Below the pieces are notes generated by a model, which ran no database searches, was not told the DNA's origin, and saw only the letters and a list, made by a program, of their open reading frames with translations. A DNA stretch of 64,000 nt from Austropuccinia psidii (Eukaryota > Basidiomycota > Pucciniomycetes > Pucciniales > Sphaerophragmiaceae): assembly GCA_023105745.1 (NCBI GenBank), contig JALGQZ010000001.1, forward strand, positions 55,188,937-55,252,936, in the 5' to 3' direction. A program made the translations under genes and the position numbers. Position 1 is the first letter of the stretch, and each line of letters starts with the position of its first letter. This document shows, piece after piece, positions 11,101-22,775 of the stretch.

Positions 11101-14100
11101 TGTGATGAGGATGGCGGGAAGGTCAGCAATTTGCATGCCAAGGGTGGCAATCTCCACGGAATTTCCTACCTGCGACTATCACTATTCTATTGTGCGTTGG
11201 TGGGAAAGGTGGACTATAAAACATTTTTATGGTTGATATTCTTGACTTAATCTCACAACAACTGACTTCTCCAGCTCCCAAGAAAAGTTTATTACCCCTT
11301 TTTTTCTTCCAATTTACTAGTTCTTATATTTTGTTATCTTTTATATTCTTTCCTTTGACTTTCGTCTGTAATTCAACTCAGAACATAATACTTCACCATT
11401 TACTCTTCTGACAAGAATAGATAGAAGCCTTCATCAAATATACATGGCTCCTAATGAAGAGGCTTTTTGATGTCAAATTTGAATCTGAATTCATCATCTC
11501 ATTTATGCAAAGAAGAATACTCATATTCTCAACAGGCTTTCAAGGATGCTAAACCCCATCACCACTTTATGCATATCAACGATTGCTTTCCTCAAATTCC
11601 ACAAAAAAACAAATAAATTTAGGCACTCCAAGACTAAAAGATGTTTGATTTCAAGTCAGATTCAGTGACAAGCTCAAGTACAACTCTCTCAGCTTCTCCA
11701 TCAATCCCCTCAAGAGGAATTATCACTTTATTGCACTCTAAAAACACCCTCAACATTGACTTATTTTCTGTGAGAAATTTATGAAAATACTCAGAACCTT
11801 AATGAGCTTGTCCTCAAAGATTTAATTATATAAGAAATTTCTCTTTTTAATTATTGATAAACAATATCCTCAAAATTATAAATAAGCCCTGGTCCAATTA
11901 CAATATAAACTCTTTATTCTCAATTACATATGCAACACTTCACTACAACTCTTAAATGCAAATCTTTATACTTGAATAATGAAAAAAGTCATTCATATCA
12001 AGGGGATGACCTCATCAATTGATTTATGGAAAAATCTGTCTGGACACTCGCTCTATGCTATATTATCATTAAAAGGCCAACATTTCAAGAAATTTGTTGA
12101 AATATTAGATTTCAAAGTGAAACAAAAACACTGCTATGAATATTTATAAAGAAGTGAATACCTATTTGGATCAAATGATATAGTTTTTGAGAGTATTTTT
12201 GCTATTTTAACAAACTCCCCATCTATCATGAAGAAATTTCTGTTATGTAATTCCTTTATAATGCAAAAAACGCACTTGGATGTTTGAGCTCATTACTTAT
12301 ATTTGCATAATCTTTCGACACATTTTAGCTATCATATTATGAGTTGCGATTGTGTATTCCATGAATTTGAGCTTATAAAAACACAATTTAAAAATCACTC
12401 ACCACAATTGTCAAGGGAAACAAATTTATAGCCAATACACTTACAGATTCATCCTACTGAGGGAAGTATCTTATGAACTGGGAATGTGATAATGGAATTG
12501 AGCGTGGCCTTTCAGCTTTGTGTGGGTACAAATAATAATTGATTTCCAAAATATTTCTCACTTTTAAAGCCAAAGATGAGGAATTCAAATGATTCATAAC
12601 CCATCTCAAAAGATTTTTCAAGTGACACCCCAGCAATCCCTCCATTGGTAATCTCAATTATTGTGGATTGGGACCACTTCACATCCAAAAATTGATTATT
12701 CAGTATTTTAAAGCAAGTGGTGGAAAGAATTGGCTAATTGGATCACAGTTTTACCAGTATTTCTGGTATTTTAAATAAGATTCCAAAAATATAAAAAGAA
12801 TAAGCCTTGGCAAGCTTATGAACAAAAAATTCAAGTGTCATATCACATCATAGATTTTTTTGAGCCCCTTCTTTCTTGATGTGGTAGTTTCTCAAAAGAA
12901 TTCTCTGAGGAAAATCTCCATCATGGTCTTATAACTAGCAAGATATTGGCAGAACTATCAGCAAGAAGCAGAATTATTGATCCCTTAAATTAAGGGTCAG
13001 TAAAGTCAGCATGAAAATTTTGGAAAACTTTCAAATGGTGTGTTCAAATTTTAAAAAATATTATGCACAATTTTTTTCCACTTATTTATAATTACTTTGT
13101 TAGAATCATTTCCAAACATAGCCATTGTTTATTTAAGGTACTACCCATTATCACAAAATGTCTTCCACTAGAACAAATATCAATCACAATTTGTACAATT
13201 TGAACTCATTATTCATGTTTGGATGGTTTTTTTCCATAATTTTTTCAACAAAAATCAAATTATCCAAAACGCACTCAAGATGAGAAGCCAAACAAAGTCA
13301 CACCTCATAGAAGATGATCCCAAAAGGGAAAGGTAGAAAGAAAAAAAAATCCTTGGGCTGTTCCCGAAACATAATACAATAATCTGTGTGGATATGAACT
13401 CTTCAACCCTCTGATGGATCTAGAAACATTTTAAGAAGAGATATTTAAGCATGCTGATATGCAGGCCAATTATTGACAGGATTCCTTCATAGAAAAATTG
13501 TTTGATTTTGAAATGAGGGACAAAGCTAACAGAAAAATGAACTCAGATGATAATCAAGTGGCTTCTGGAAAAAAAACGGAGAAATAGGTGGACTTCATAA
13601 TGTAGATTTTGTGTTAAATTTATTTATTGAAAGCTAGTTTTTTTCTTCATGTACTTTTAGTGTAATGCTGTTTTTTCTTTAATTCTCTGGGGTTCACATG
13701 GGAAATTTATATTTTTCTGAAATCATCAAGCAATTTTGGCTTATTAAAGCACCTTCTGTGTCCACAGGCACACCACTGTCACCATCAGACACAAGTGTTC
13801 CAATCTAAGACTGAGGGGCGTTCCTAAGCCATTCCCCTTCTAAAGTGGGTCTTATGGAAACCCCACATGTTATACAAAACATTTGAATTTACAGTAAGAA
13901 ACAGTTTGTATGAAACAATTACTCATCTCCAGAAAGGGGTATTTTTCGAGATCATAAAAGATAACAAATGAAATCATTTTCTTATGAAAGAAAAGATTAA
14001 AATAAAACTCATTAGTAAAAACTATTCCCAATGATTCCAAAAAAATGCAAATTATTTCATTGGATTTGATGTTTTTGAAAACACCCAAATGAATCATCTT

Positions 14101-14515
14101 TTAAAGTTTAGGTCAGTTTTAACATATTGATTATCCAGAAATTAACCATAGCTGTTATTGTGAAAGCTGAAATTAGATATAGCTCAATAATGATCAAGAT
14201 TTATCACAAGAACAGTGCCTATATATCCTGTGGAAGATCTTCAGCATTCCTCATTATAATGCATACTACAATATTAAAGTTCATGGTACTAGAATTTTGA
14301 AAATCTTTACCACATGGAAATAATAATAATAGGTTTTGAATTGGGTGTTTTATTAAATGCAAGGTATTATTTGAGCAAATTATTGGAAGTGGGAGGTAAT
14401 TTCACTACTCAAAGATTCACAGGGTTCTTTTTCAAAACTATGGCCTGGGTTGTGGATTAAAAAAATAAAAAATGTTTTATTTGACCTGAATTGAGCCTTA
14501 AAGCCACAGCTAGTC
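8191..14515. other. AT-rich intergenic region with small GC-rich patches
   Basis: No gene could be assigned. There is a pure run of 14 C at 9010-9023. A GC-richer patch at 11100-11220 is followed by CTATAAAAC and a pyrimidine-rich stretch. A second patch lies at 13741-13860, in which one frame reads like low-complexity S/T/P protein but with stops. Minus-strand 12454-12657 is open for 67 codons without a recognisable motif. Any of these may be decayed transposon or gene fragments. Confidence 0.55.
9010..9023. repeat. Homopolymer run of 14 C
   Basis: Fourteen consecutive cytosines interrupt otherwise AT-rich DNA. Exact length is likely to vary between molecules and is prone to sequencing error. 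Confidence 0.9.
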
Positions 14516-16419
14516 TGTGAGCCTTGAGGTATGGTTTACATACCCAAATAGGCCACAAATATCTTTAAAAATAAATTTTGAACTATGCATAACCCATAAG
14601 TCATGCATATATTCAAAATTCATCATTTTGTATTTCTGAAAAGATGAATAACTTTTGTGGGGGTAAGTAAATCCATGGATTTAAGACAAAATTTGGATTC
14701 TACACAAAGATTAATTCAGGGTAACTCCATAGAGTGAATAAGCTTAAATTAACTCTAAGAGGTGGTAATATGGAAAATACTTCAATACCACATAAAAGAA
14801 TTGTGCAAATTTTGTTTTTCTCAATTTCACACCAAAATAATGGGAATGTGAGAAATCCCATGTTACATATACACTAAGAATAATGTTATTCATGTTTGTT
14901 GCACTTAATTTTATGGTATTTTTACATACACTTTTGGTACACCCATAGTGGATATCAGTCTTTAAGCCTGAATTTCTATTTTTGACATGAAAATAGTCAA
15001 GGGGGACAAAAGACATCAAATAGAGCCAGGGTATCCAAATTCTGAGGCCTCTGAGGCATGGACAGCTCTAAATCTTGAATAAATGACTGATCTTGTCCCA
15101 ATTAGTATACTAAAACCTTTTGGGAACTTGGTTACCAAGTTAAAATCTCATTAAATAATAAGAAAATAGCAAATGAGCTGCTATTTTGATGTGACAAGGA
15201 GGTAAAGAGCAACTTATACTCCTGTAACCATGTCAATTCTTAATGATTTTCCATGAAGAAACCCCAAAGGACTAATTGAAACCCTCTTTGGAATAGTATC
15301 CATTGGTTGGCCTCATAGCAACCAGAAATGTAGTATTATTTGCAATTCTACATAGAAATGAGGTAAAAACTTCAAAAATTCATTCAAAAAACAATTCTTA
15401 ATTAATATTTATTAACCTTTCAGGACCAATTAAAAAAAGTAGAATTCATATAAGAATCAAAAATAATCATACTTTTGTAAGTAAAAGTAAAAGTTTGACT
15501 TACAGTCCATTTTTGATGATTCTATGTGAAACACTGAATCTTCAGAAATTCACAGAAAATAAACTCTGTGATTAAATTTGCAATAAAATTGATAAATTTG
15601 AGAAATCAATGATTATTTTGAAATAAAAGAAGATTTACTGTTGTTACTCCTTTTATTCTTAACCATAAATGGGTTGGTAGTCACATAAAAGCATCAATTA
15701 AGTAAATATGATAATCTTACGTGACAACAGATGATGAAATCAATAATCCAAAACAATTTATTGTTTTCTCACTCCCTGGTTTTTGATTTTGCTCCATGGA
15801 ATGCCTCTGTGAGCTGTTGTTGACCTAAAAGAGGCCTCCTCTTGCTGTTTTTTCTAAAGTAATCAAATTATTAAATTATACCATTATCACCAACAAGTAA
15901 GTATTAGTTAATATTTTCTTAAATGTTTTATTCTCTAAGAATAAATATGAAGGATTTGAAATCATATAACCCAAATATATATTTCTTTAATACTGTTATA
16001 AATCCATTTTGATCCATTAAATCCACAATAATCTGTCAAATTTCTCTACTGTTATCTTTCAATAAGTTGTTTGGAGTATTAGTGAGTGTTTGTCTCAATT
16101 CTCAAAGGTTCTCTCTAGTAATTGTTCTCTTCAAGGATTATATTTATAATTATCCTGGCAAAGGATAATTATATATTAAAATGATTTCATTATTTTGATC
16201 AAGAAGTTTTATTATTAAATACTTCTTGTAATTGATTCTTGTAGACAATTACTGCTTACTGTTATAATCACTAGTAGTGTATAAAAAGTAAAAGAAATAA
16301 TTTATTAATTAATTATTTAATTGTGGTTATAATAATTTTTATTATTATTTTCATAAGAACAGTCATAGTACTGTTGATTGATAGTAATATTATCAACAGT
16401 TTCATAGACACATCTTACA
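14516..16419 (+). repeat. 5' LTR of element A
   Basis: Begins TGTGAGCCTTGAG and ends CATCTTACA, giving TG...CA termini. It matches 22776-24695 along its whole length. A TATA-like GTGTATAAAAAG lies at about 16275-16290, near the end, and is mutated to GTGTATAACAAG in the 3' copy. Confidence 0.93.
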
Positions 16420-16437
16420 ATTGGGGGCCTGGCCATG
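16420..16437 (+). promoter_or_regulatory. Candidate primer-binding site, element A
   Basis: Directly after the LTR end comes ATTGGGGGCCTGGCCATG. The TGG complements a tRNA CCA tail, and the 15-base core recurs at the same place in elements B and C. I could not assign the tRNA. Confidence 0.6.
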
Positions 16438-16803
16438 TTTTTTGACCCTTTTCCCCTCAATTAATATATTTTTAAGTTCCAAAATATATTAATTTAATTA
16501 TTTTTTTCCTACAATTAAAAGTTAAAATCATTTTTATTGTTGAAATTGTCTCCAACATCTTTTTCATTGAGGAATTTGGTTTAATTTTATATTGTTTTGC
16601 ATATGGCTTTTTCACACTCAAAAACTTATAAAATTATTCTTTGAGTTACTCCGAATTGATTTTAAATCAAAATCTTAATTTTTTGATCTTTTTTCTTTAA
16701 AAAGAATAATTTTTCTTAATATAAAAAAAAATAAAAACTTATAAAAAATCTTTTTAAAAATCCTTTAAGTATAACAAATAAATTTTCTTTTTAATTTTCT
16801 TTA

Positions 16804-17739
16804 GTGTTTTTAATGAAATACTGTGCAGCTGGTAACAGACTCAGTAAAAGATATATTACCAGTCCAGAATCTGAAGACAGTATTGAACTTCAAATTGCTA
16901 AAAGAGGCACTTTGCTTCAAACAGAAAAAGCAAAAAAACCACCAAAAGGTGTGTATTTTCACTTTAATTCTCAATTTTCTTACTCTTAAATTGATGAAAA
17001 ATGGAAGCAACTATTCAGTCCAACCAGATGTATTTGGACAAAAGAGAGGCAAGACAAATCCAGAAGTGGCAAGTATTCCGCCAAAAGGCACATCTGGAGG
17101 ATGCCCGAGTTGCCCCCCATTCCCCAAGGTCTGTGCCCACAAACTTTGATGTGAACTTTGAGTCTGAACTAATTCATGATAATATTTCAAGGGATGAACC
17201 ATTTTCAAGTGGAAGCAATAGAGATTTATCAATGCCAATACAAGAATTGGTACAGAGCAGCCAAAGAGGAGGGGTGAGGAATATGCCCAAGCCTTTGGCA
17301 GGGGGCCATGAACTCCTACTTACACATAAGGAGCTTTCTGGGTCAGGAGAAGACCATAGGCCTCTTAGGAGGATGGAGGCCATTTTCTTTCAAAGACAAG
17401 GTAAAAAAGATAAAGAACTGGTTGAAAAATAAAAGTCTTTTATCCATAGACCAGAAGAAGGAACTGTAAATGACTCCAGCTTTGGAGAAAGAAGGCCCAG
17501 TGGTGTCTACCACCCCCAAACCAGCTCCAGAAGTGTCCAAAGACAAGCCCAAAGGACCTCAGAAGAAGAAGAGAGGTCCCAAGAGCCATCAAGGAAAGGG
17601 CAAAGGCAAAGACAATTGGCACAGGATCCCCAAATTGGAGCCTTCAGCCATGCAAAGCATCTTCAAAATGGCCAGAAATCTCATGGAATTCACAGCCAAA
17701 GAGCAGGAAAGGATGAACAGGACCTTTCCACACAAATGA
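16804..17739 (+). pseudogene. Element A leader exon plus overlapping frame X
   Basis: A short frame (ATG 16813) runs to a candidate phase-1 donor G|GTGTGT at 16948/16949. An acceptor TTCAG ends at 17018, giving a 70-nt intron. The next exon continues in a frame reading PDVFGQKRGKTNPE. Further on, 17224-17739 is a third frame (X) with blocks QGAMNS, KVKKIKNW and MARNLMEF and a TGA stop at 17737-17739. X aligns with the matching frame in elements B and C better than the overlapping Gag frame does: over the last 23 codons I count 13 identities against 6. A stop (TGA) near 17275 and a TAA before 17470 break it. How exon 2 joins X in this copy is unclear; AAG|GTCTGT at 17128 is one possible donor. 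Function is unknown; a basic, structural Gag-like N-terminal part is my guess. Confidence 0.55.
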
Positions 17740-18930
17740 CACAAGAAATAGAATTTGTTAAATCTAGTATTGATGTAGAACTTGGTAGATTTGATGCAAA
17801 GTCAAATAAAATAACATCAGATATAAGTGAATTAAAGAGAAATGACAAAACCTGTACTGAGTGGTATAGGTTAAAAAATGTCAGACTTGATTTAATTGCC
17901 AATACATGTGACGAAATTGAAATTAAATTTCAATCTCAAGAGGATTAAATAGGAGATATTTCCATTTCACACATCAATGAACAACTTGCAATTCTGAGAA
18001 GTCAGGTTCTGGAAATAATTGATAATACCAATCAGTTGGCCACAAATTTGGGAAAAAGTGACAGTGAGAGGCAGAAATTAAAGAATGAAATCATTGCAAA
18101 GGTGGAGCAAATTAATAACAATTATGAACCACATATTCCAAGAAATTGTACACCTTTTACTGAGGAGAAACTTTCTGTAAAAGAAAGTTTGACCCCCTTT
18201 TTAGGAGAAAATCCTATCTGTGACAAAGATATTCCCAAACTGGAAGAATGGCCAACATTCTCTGGTGAAGGAGAATACAATCATATTGAGCTCATCAGAA
18301 CAATTGATATATTGAAAGAGGATTTTCACATACCTGATGAAATTATAGTGGGCAAGCTACACTCCTTGTTTACCAGAGCTGCAAAGAAATGGTATTAAAA
18401 AATGAGACAAGATCATGGTAAAAATGATTGTCCTTGGTGGAAATCTGAAAGAATCACCAAATGGGCTAATAATTCTTGGCAATTTAAAATAGAAAATTCT
18501 TTTGAAAGTGCCATTTTTTACTCAGAAAAGGATGAACCACTTACTTGGTTCCTCAAACAGAAAGACAGATTATCTGCCTTACACTCAGATATGTCTGACT
18601 CTGATCAATATGAAAATATTAAGAAAATGTGGAGGAGAACTAGAACATGCTAACAATTGCAGATGTGTAGAGCCCTGTTCAACAGAAGACTAAATAAATG
18701 GCATGGAAGATATCATTACTAGGACAAGAATTGGTAAAACCTGGACTAGATTCCCTATGGAATCCAAAATGGTCTCCAAAACTTCCAGAGAGGATAAAAG
18801 GCCTGAAATACCTGTCTTGAAGTGTCATAAATGTGGAAGCACCTCACATTTAGCCAAAAATTGAACCAAGAAGACAAAAATTGAAAAGGTTCAGTGTAAT
18901 GGAGAGAAAGAAGAATATGACCTGGATTCT
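17001..18930 (+). pseudogene. Element A Gag (frame G), degenerate
   Basis: The structural protein that would package the element's RNA. The frame starts at ATG 17001, runs to TAA near 17432, resumes through 17616-17948 and 18036-18398, and shows three parts. First is a charged, low-complexity N-terminal part that overlaps frame X. Next is a coiled-coil-prone stretch. Then comes a capsid-like domain with EWPTFSGEGEYNHIELI and WFLKQKDRLSALH. A CX2CX4HX4C zinc knuckle sits at about 18822-18863 (CHKCGSTSHLAKN), but its last cysteine codon has become TGA, so nucleic-acid binding would be lost even if the frame were otherwise intact. Several further stops (for example TAA after KKWY at 18398) confirm it is dead. 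Confidence 0.85.
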
Positions 18931-19034
18931 GCAGTCTCTGAGGATACACCAGTAGAAGACTATCCCATTGAAAGCATTACAGCTTTCTTTGAGGTCACAG
19001 AAGTCCATACTCACTTGCCAAAGTACAGTGAGGA

Positions 19035-20340
19035 TTGTCATACCTGATTAATATCCAGGATTCCAGAATGTGTAAAACCAAACCTGATAGAGGTAAAGGA
19101 TACACTGCTGGAGCATATTGTATCACATCAATCCTGATAAATGATATTACAGCAAGAGTAAATTTGGATACAGGGGCATTTTGTACTTGTGTAGGCAAAG
19201 ATTATCTTCAAGCCATACTCCCTGGATGGAAGAACCATCTATTACCAAGAGAGGGTGTACAAATTAGTAGTTCCAGTAATAATATGTACCCTTTGGGCAT
19301 ATTGGACACTAATCTTGAACTTCCACATCCAGGAGGAAGTGTAAGAATGAAAACAGAGATAGTAGTAAGGGACAATTGCACATCTCAGCATATCATTCTT
19401 GGAAATGATTACTTGAATATTTATGGTATTGACATCAATAACCATAAAGACAGATAATTCACAATTGGAGAAAATAAAAGACAAACATTTTATTTTTCCA
19501 ATATTCCAAAGCAAATATCTATAATATCTTCTGTTAAAGATACTTATAAGGAAGAATTTGTGGCTAATCAACTTGCTGAAGCACAAATTAATCCATCATT
19601 ATCAGCCAAAATGAAGCATGATATTATTGATGTGTTATACACATATAAGAATTCCTTTGCTTCTGATAATGAACTATTAGGCGCCATTAAAGGGCATGAA
19701 GTTGATATTACTCTTAATATTGACAGACCATACCCTCCAGTACTTAGAAGATCAGCTTATCCAGCCAGTTCCAGAGCTAGAGAAGCCGTGGAAAAACATA
19801 TCCAAGAGTTGATACAGCTTTTTGTACTAAGGAAAGTAGGCAATAATCAGGAAGTTGAAGTGACAACACCTGTTATTATTGCTTGGCATAATGATAAATC
19901 AAGTATGGTTGGAGACTTTAGAGAATTGAATACCTACACAGTTCAAGATAGGTATCCAATTGCTAGAATTCAGGAAACCTTGAATCAATTATCTACAGCC
20001 AAGTATATAACATTCATGGATGCATTGAAAGGCTTTCATACAAATGTTTTGATTCCCACAACTAGGAAATTACTTGGAATTATCAATCACTGTGGTATTT
20101 ATGAGTATGTCAGAATGCCATTTGGTATTAAAAATGCACCATCTAATTATCAAATAATGATGAATACCATATTCCCCACAGAATTATCTCAAGGATGGCT
20201 TATCATTCATATTGATGATATTATCATATGTTCTGACTCATGGTCCTTTCACCTTGAAAGACTTTCAAGAGTACTTGACAAAGCTACAGGGGTGAATATA
20301 TAGATTTCACTCAAGAAATACAGCTTTGGCTTTTAAGAAC
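19035..20340 (+). pseudogene. Element A protease and reverse transcriptase, degenerate
   Basis: The retropepsin-like part (19035-19457) has the active-site triad as NLDTGAFCTCVG and the flap-side block LGNDYLNIYGIDI; it ends in a stop where a Y/F codon is expected. Reverse transcriptase (19560-20303) shows YPPVLRRSAYPAS, FRELNTYTVQDRYPI, RMPFGIKNAPSNY and the catalytic IDDIIICSD (the usual YIDD is here HIDD). In-frame stops at 20301 and about 20334 separate the thumb/connection. Together these would process Gag-Pol and copy RNA to DNA. Confidence 0.9.
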
Positions 20341-21334
20341 TTAAAGATTTAGGACATATTGTTTCTGGTTTAAGCTTGGGTATTGACACAAAAAAAGTGG
20401 CAGCAGTGTTGCTTAAGCCAATACCCCAGAAAAAGAAAGAAATGATGTCTTTTCTTGGATTTTCCAGTTATTACACGCAACACCTGAAAGACTTTGCAAT
20501 TCTTGCCAAATCACTCTATAGAATCTGTGATCAACAGACAGTATTTGAGATGACACAGGAAAGAATTAAGGCTTATGAGAAGATAAGGAAAGCTCTTACA
20601 GAAGCACCTTTACTCCTCATTCCTGACTGGAATATACCTTTTAAATTGTACATTGATGCATGTGGAGATGGATTAGAGGCAGCCCTACATCAGGTTCAAA
20701 TTATTGATGACAAGCCTACAGAGGGACCAGTCTGTTACATCTCAAGACAAATAAAACCAACAGAAGCGAGATGGAGTGCTTATGTTTGGTATAGGAACTT
20801 GAGAAATTACACTATTATCTTGATGGAAGTGGTTTTAAAGTGATAACTGACTGTAATGCCATGAAATCACTTCTTAACATGAAAACTCCCAACAGACATA
20901 TGTTGAGATGGCAAATAGCCATTCAAGAATATAGAGATAACATTAATATAGTTCATAAGGCAGGAAAGATTCACAAGAATGCTGATGGACTTAGCAGGTG
21001 GGAATTAACCAATACTCCTAATAACCCACCTTATGTACCTTTGGAAGCAGAACCACAGATTCCAATTGAAGGAATTAACATAAATGATATTGGGACTGAA
21101 TCATTTGAAGAGGTTAGAGAATCTTATAATAAAGAAAAAAATTGCCATATCTTGACTTCCTTGTTAGATAAAGACTGCAAAGATACATCTTCAGTCAATG
21201 CACTGGATGAGGTTTGGAAAAATTCATATTCTGAAGGAAGATTTCACTTTTTTGATGGGATAATTTACCACAGAACCAAACATTATTGTGTAATGACATT
21301 GTGTAGCAGCTTTCTTATCAATACCATTCTTCAT
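20341..21334 (+). pseudogene. Element A RNase H region, degenerate
   Basis: The connection to RNase H begins with [13 protein letters not shown] and [15 protein letters not shown], continues with [18 protein letters not shown] (first RNase H Asp), and ends with [20 protein letters not shown] and [11 protein letters not shown] deletion of roughly ten bases near 20771 shifts the frame between TEAR and MECLCLV, and a TAG replaces the expected Trp in LVW. The spacer to integrase carries the usual acidic linker. It would remove RNA from the RNA:DNA hybrid if intact. Confidence 0.85.
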
Positions 21335-22631
21335 TAATCCCATGATAGCACCTACTTTGGACACCTTACAGAAGACAGAACACATGAAAAAGTGAAAAAC
21401 TGTGCATGGTGGCCATCTTGGAGAAAAGAAACCATTGGATATTGCCATACCTGTGATAGATGCCAAAATGCAAATAGGAGTATAGGCAAGAAATTTGGAC
21501 TGAGGATTCATATTCAAGAACCAAAATCCCCTTGGGAAGTTGTTCATATGGATTGGGCCACAGCAATTCCTCCAAGTGGTGATAAAAGCTATCATTCTTT
21601 TTTAGTCATTGTAGACAGATATAGCAAGACTCCCATATTCTTACCATGTCATAAAGATGACACTGCTATGGATACAGCTCTTCTTCTATGGAGTAGAGTT
21701 ATTTACCATACAGGTGAATTCAAGAATATAATAAGTGACAGAGATCCCAAGTTCACCTCTGCACTTTGGAACAATCTTCACAGATTGTTTGGGAATAAGT
21801 TATCATTCTCAACAGCATAACACCCTCAAACAGATGGACTAGCAGAGACAATGATTCAAGCTTTAGAAGACATTATCAGGAGATTCTGTGCTTATGGGTT
21901 AGAATTCAAAGAATCAGATGGCTTTACCCATGACTGATGCACTCTAATACCTGCATTGGAACTGGCATATAAGACATCAGTCCATTCTTCTACAGGCCAA
22001 ACTCCTGCTATGTTAGAAAAAGAATAGAATCCAAGACTCTCAGCAGACACACTGAGGAAAGACTTGATTGACATTAATCCTACAGCTTCCAGCTTCAAGA
22101 TAATTCTTGATAAAGTGAAACATCATGCAAAACAGAGTATGAATGATTCTTTTGACTATGCAAAACAGAAGTAGGACAAGAGTCACAAGGTACCAGATTT
22201 CCAATTAGGGGACCTAGTTCTAGTTTCAAGCTTCAATTTTAATAATATCAAAGGCACAAAGAAACATAAAGATTTTTGTGTAGGATCTTTTGTTATTGTT
22301 GCCTTACATGGAACCAATGAAGTTCAAGTGGAATTGAGTGGTGAATTGGAAAATGAACACCCCACCTTTCCAGTCAGCTTGATAAAACATTATTGACCAG
22401 ATGAAAAAGAATTGTTTCCTTTAAGGAACCCAACTCCTTTGACTGTACCACCAGTGGAACAGAGTGAAGCAAAAATAATAAGAAAGGAGACTTAGGGGTA
22501 AAAATCAAAGAGAATATCTTGTCAGATATACAAATCCAGTACAGGAAGATGAATGGCTGGAAGAATCCGAAATACCTGACTCTGATAAACTCTCAAGAAG
22601 ATTCAGACACACAAGAAGGCCACAAGCCTGA
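21335..22631 (+). pseudogene. Element A integrase with C-terminal chromodomain, degenerate
   Basis: The HHCC zinc module ends in CHTCDRCQNANRS. The catalytic core shows MDWATAIPP (first D), SDRDPKFTSALW (second D) and HPQTDGLAE (E), the DD35E set. The C-terminal part has GDLVLVSSFNFNN and HPTFPVSLIK. A frame change near 22490 precedes REYLVRYTNPVQEDEWL and LSRRFRHTRRPQA, a chromodomain-like tail ending at TGA 22629-22631. Stops interrupt the core (TAA at 21335 and 21818, TGA and TAG later). In chromoviruses this tail steers insertion towards particular chromatin; that is family knowledge, not shown here. Confidence 0.88.
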
Positions 22632-22763
22632 ATATGTCTATAAATGTGCTTCAAATCACTTGATATGAGTAATGTAAAGAGGTTGGGAAGTGGACATTAA
22701 CCTCCTTTGGGGTCCTTCTCTTCTTGATACCATTGATAAAATTGTAGTACAATTTTATTTTTT

Positions 22764-22775
22764 GATGGGAGGTAA
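22764..22775 (+). promoter_or_regulatory. Candidate polypurine tract, element A
   Basis: GATGGGAGGTAA lies immediately before the 3' LTR, the expected place for plus-strand priming. It is not purely purine, in line with decay. Confidence 0.6.

Noticed and set aside
13741..13860. Possible gag-like S/T/P-rich fragment
   Set aside because: One frame reads like low-complexity protein but has stops and no recognisable motif; not enough to call a feature.
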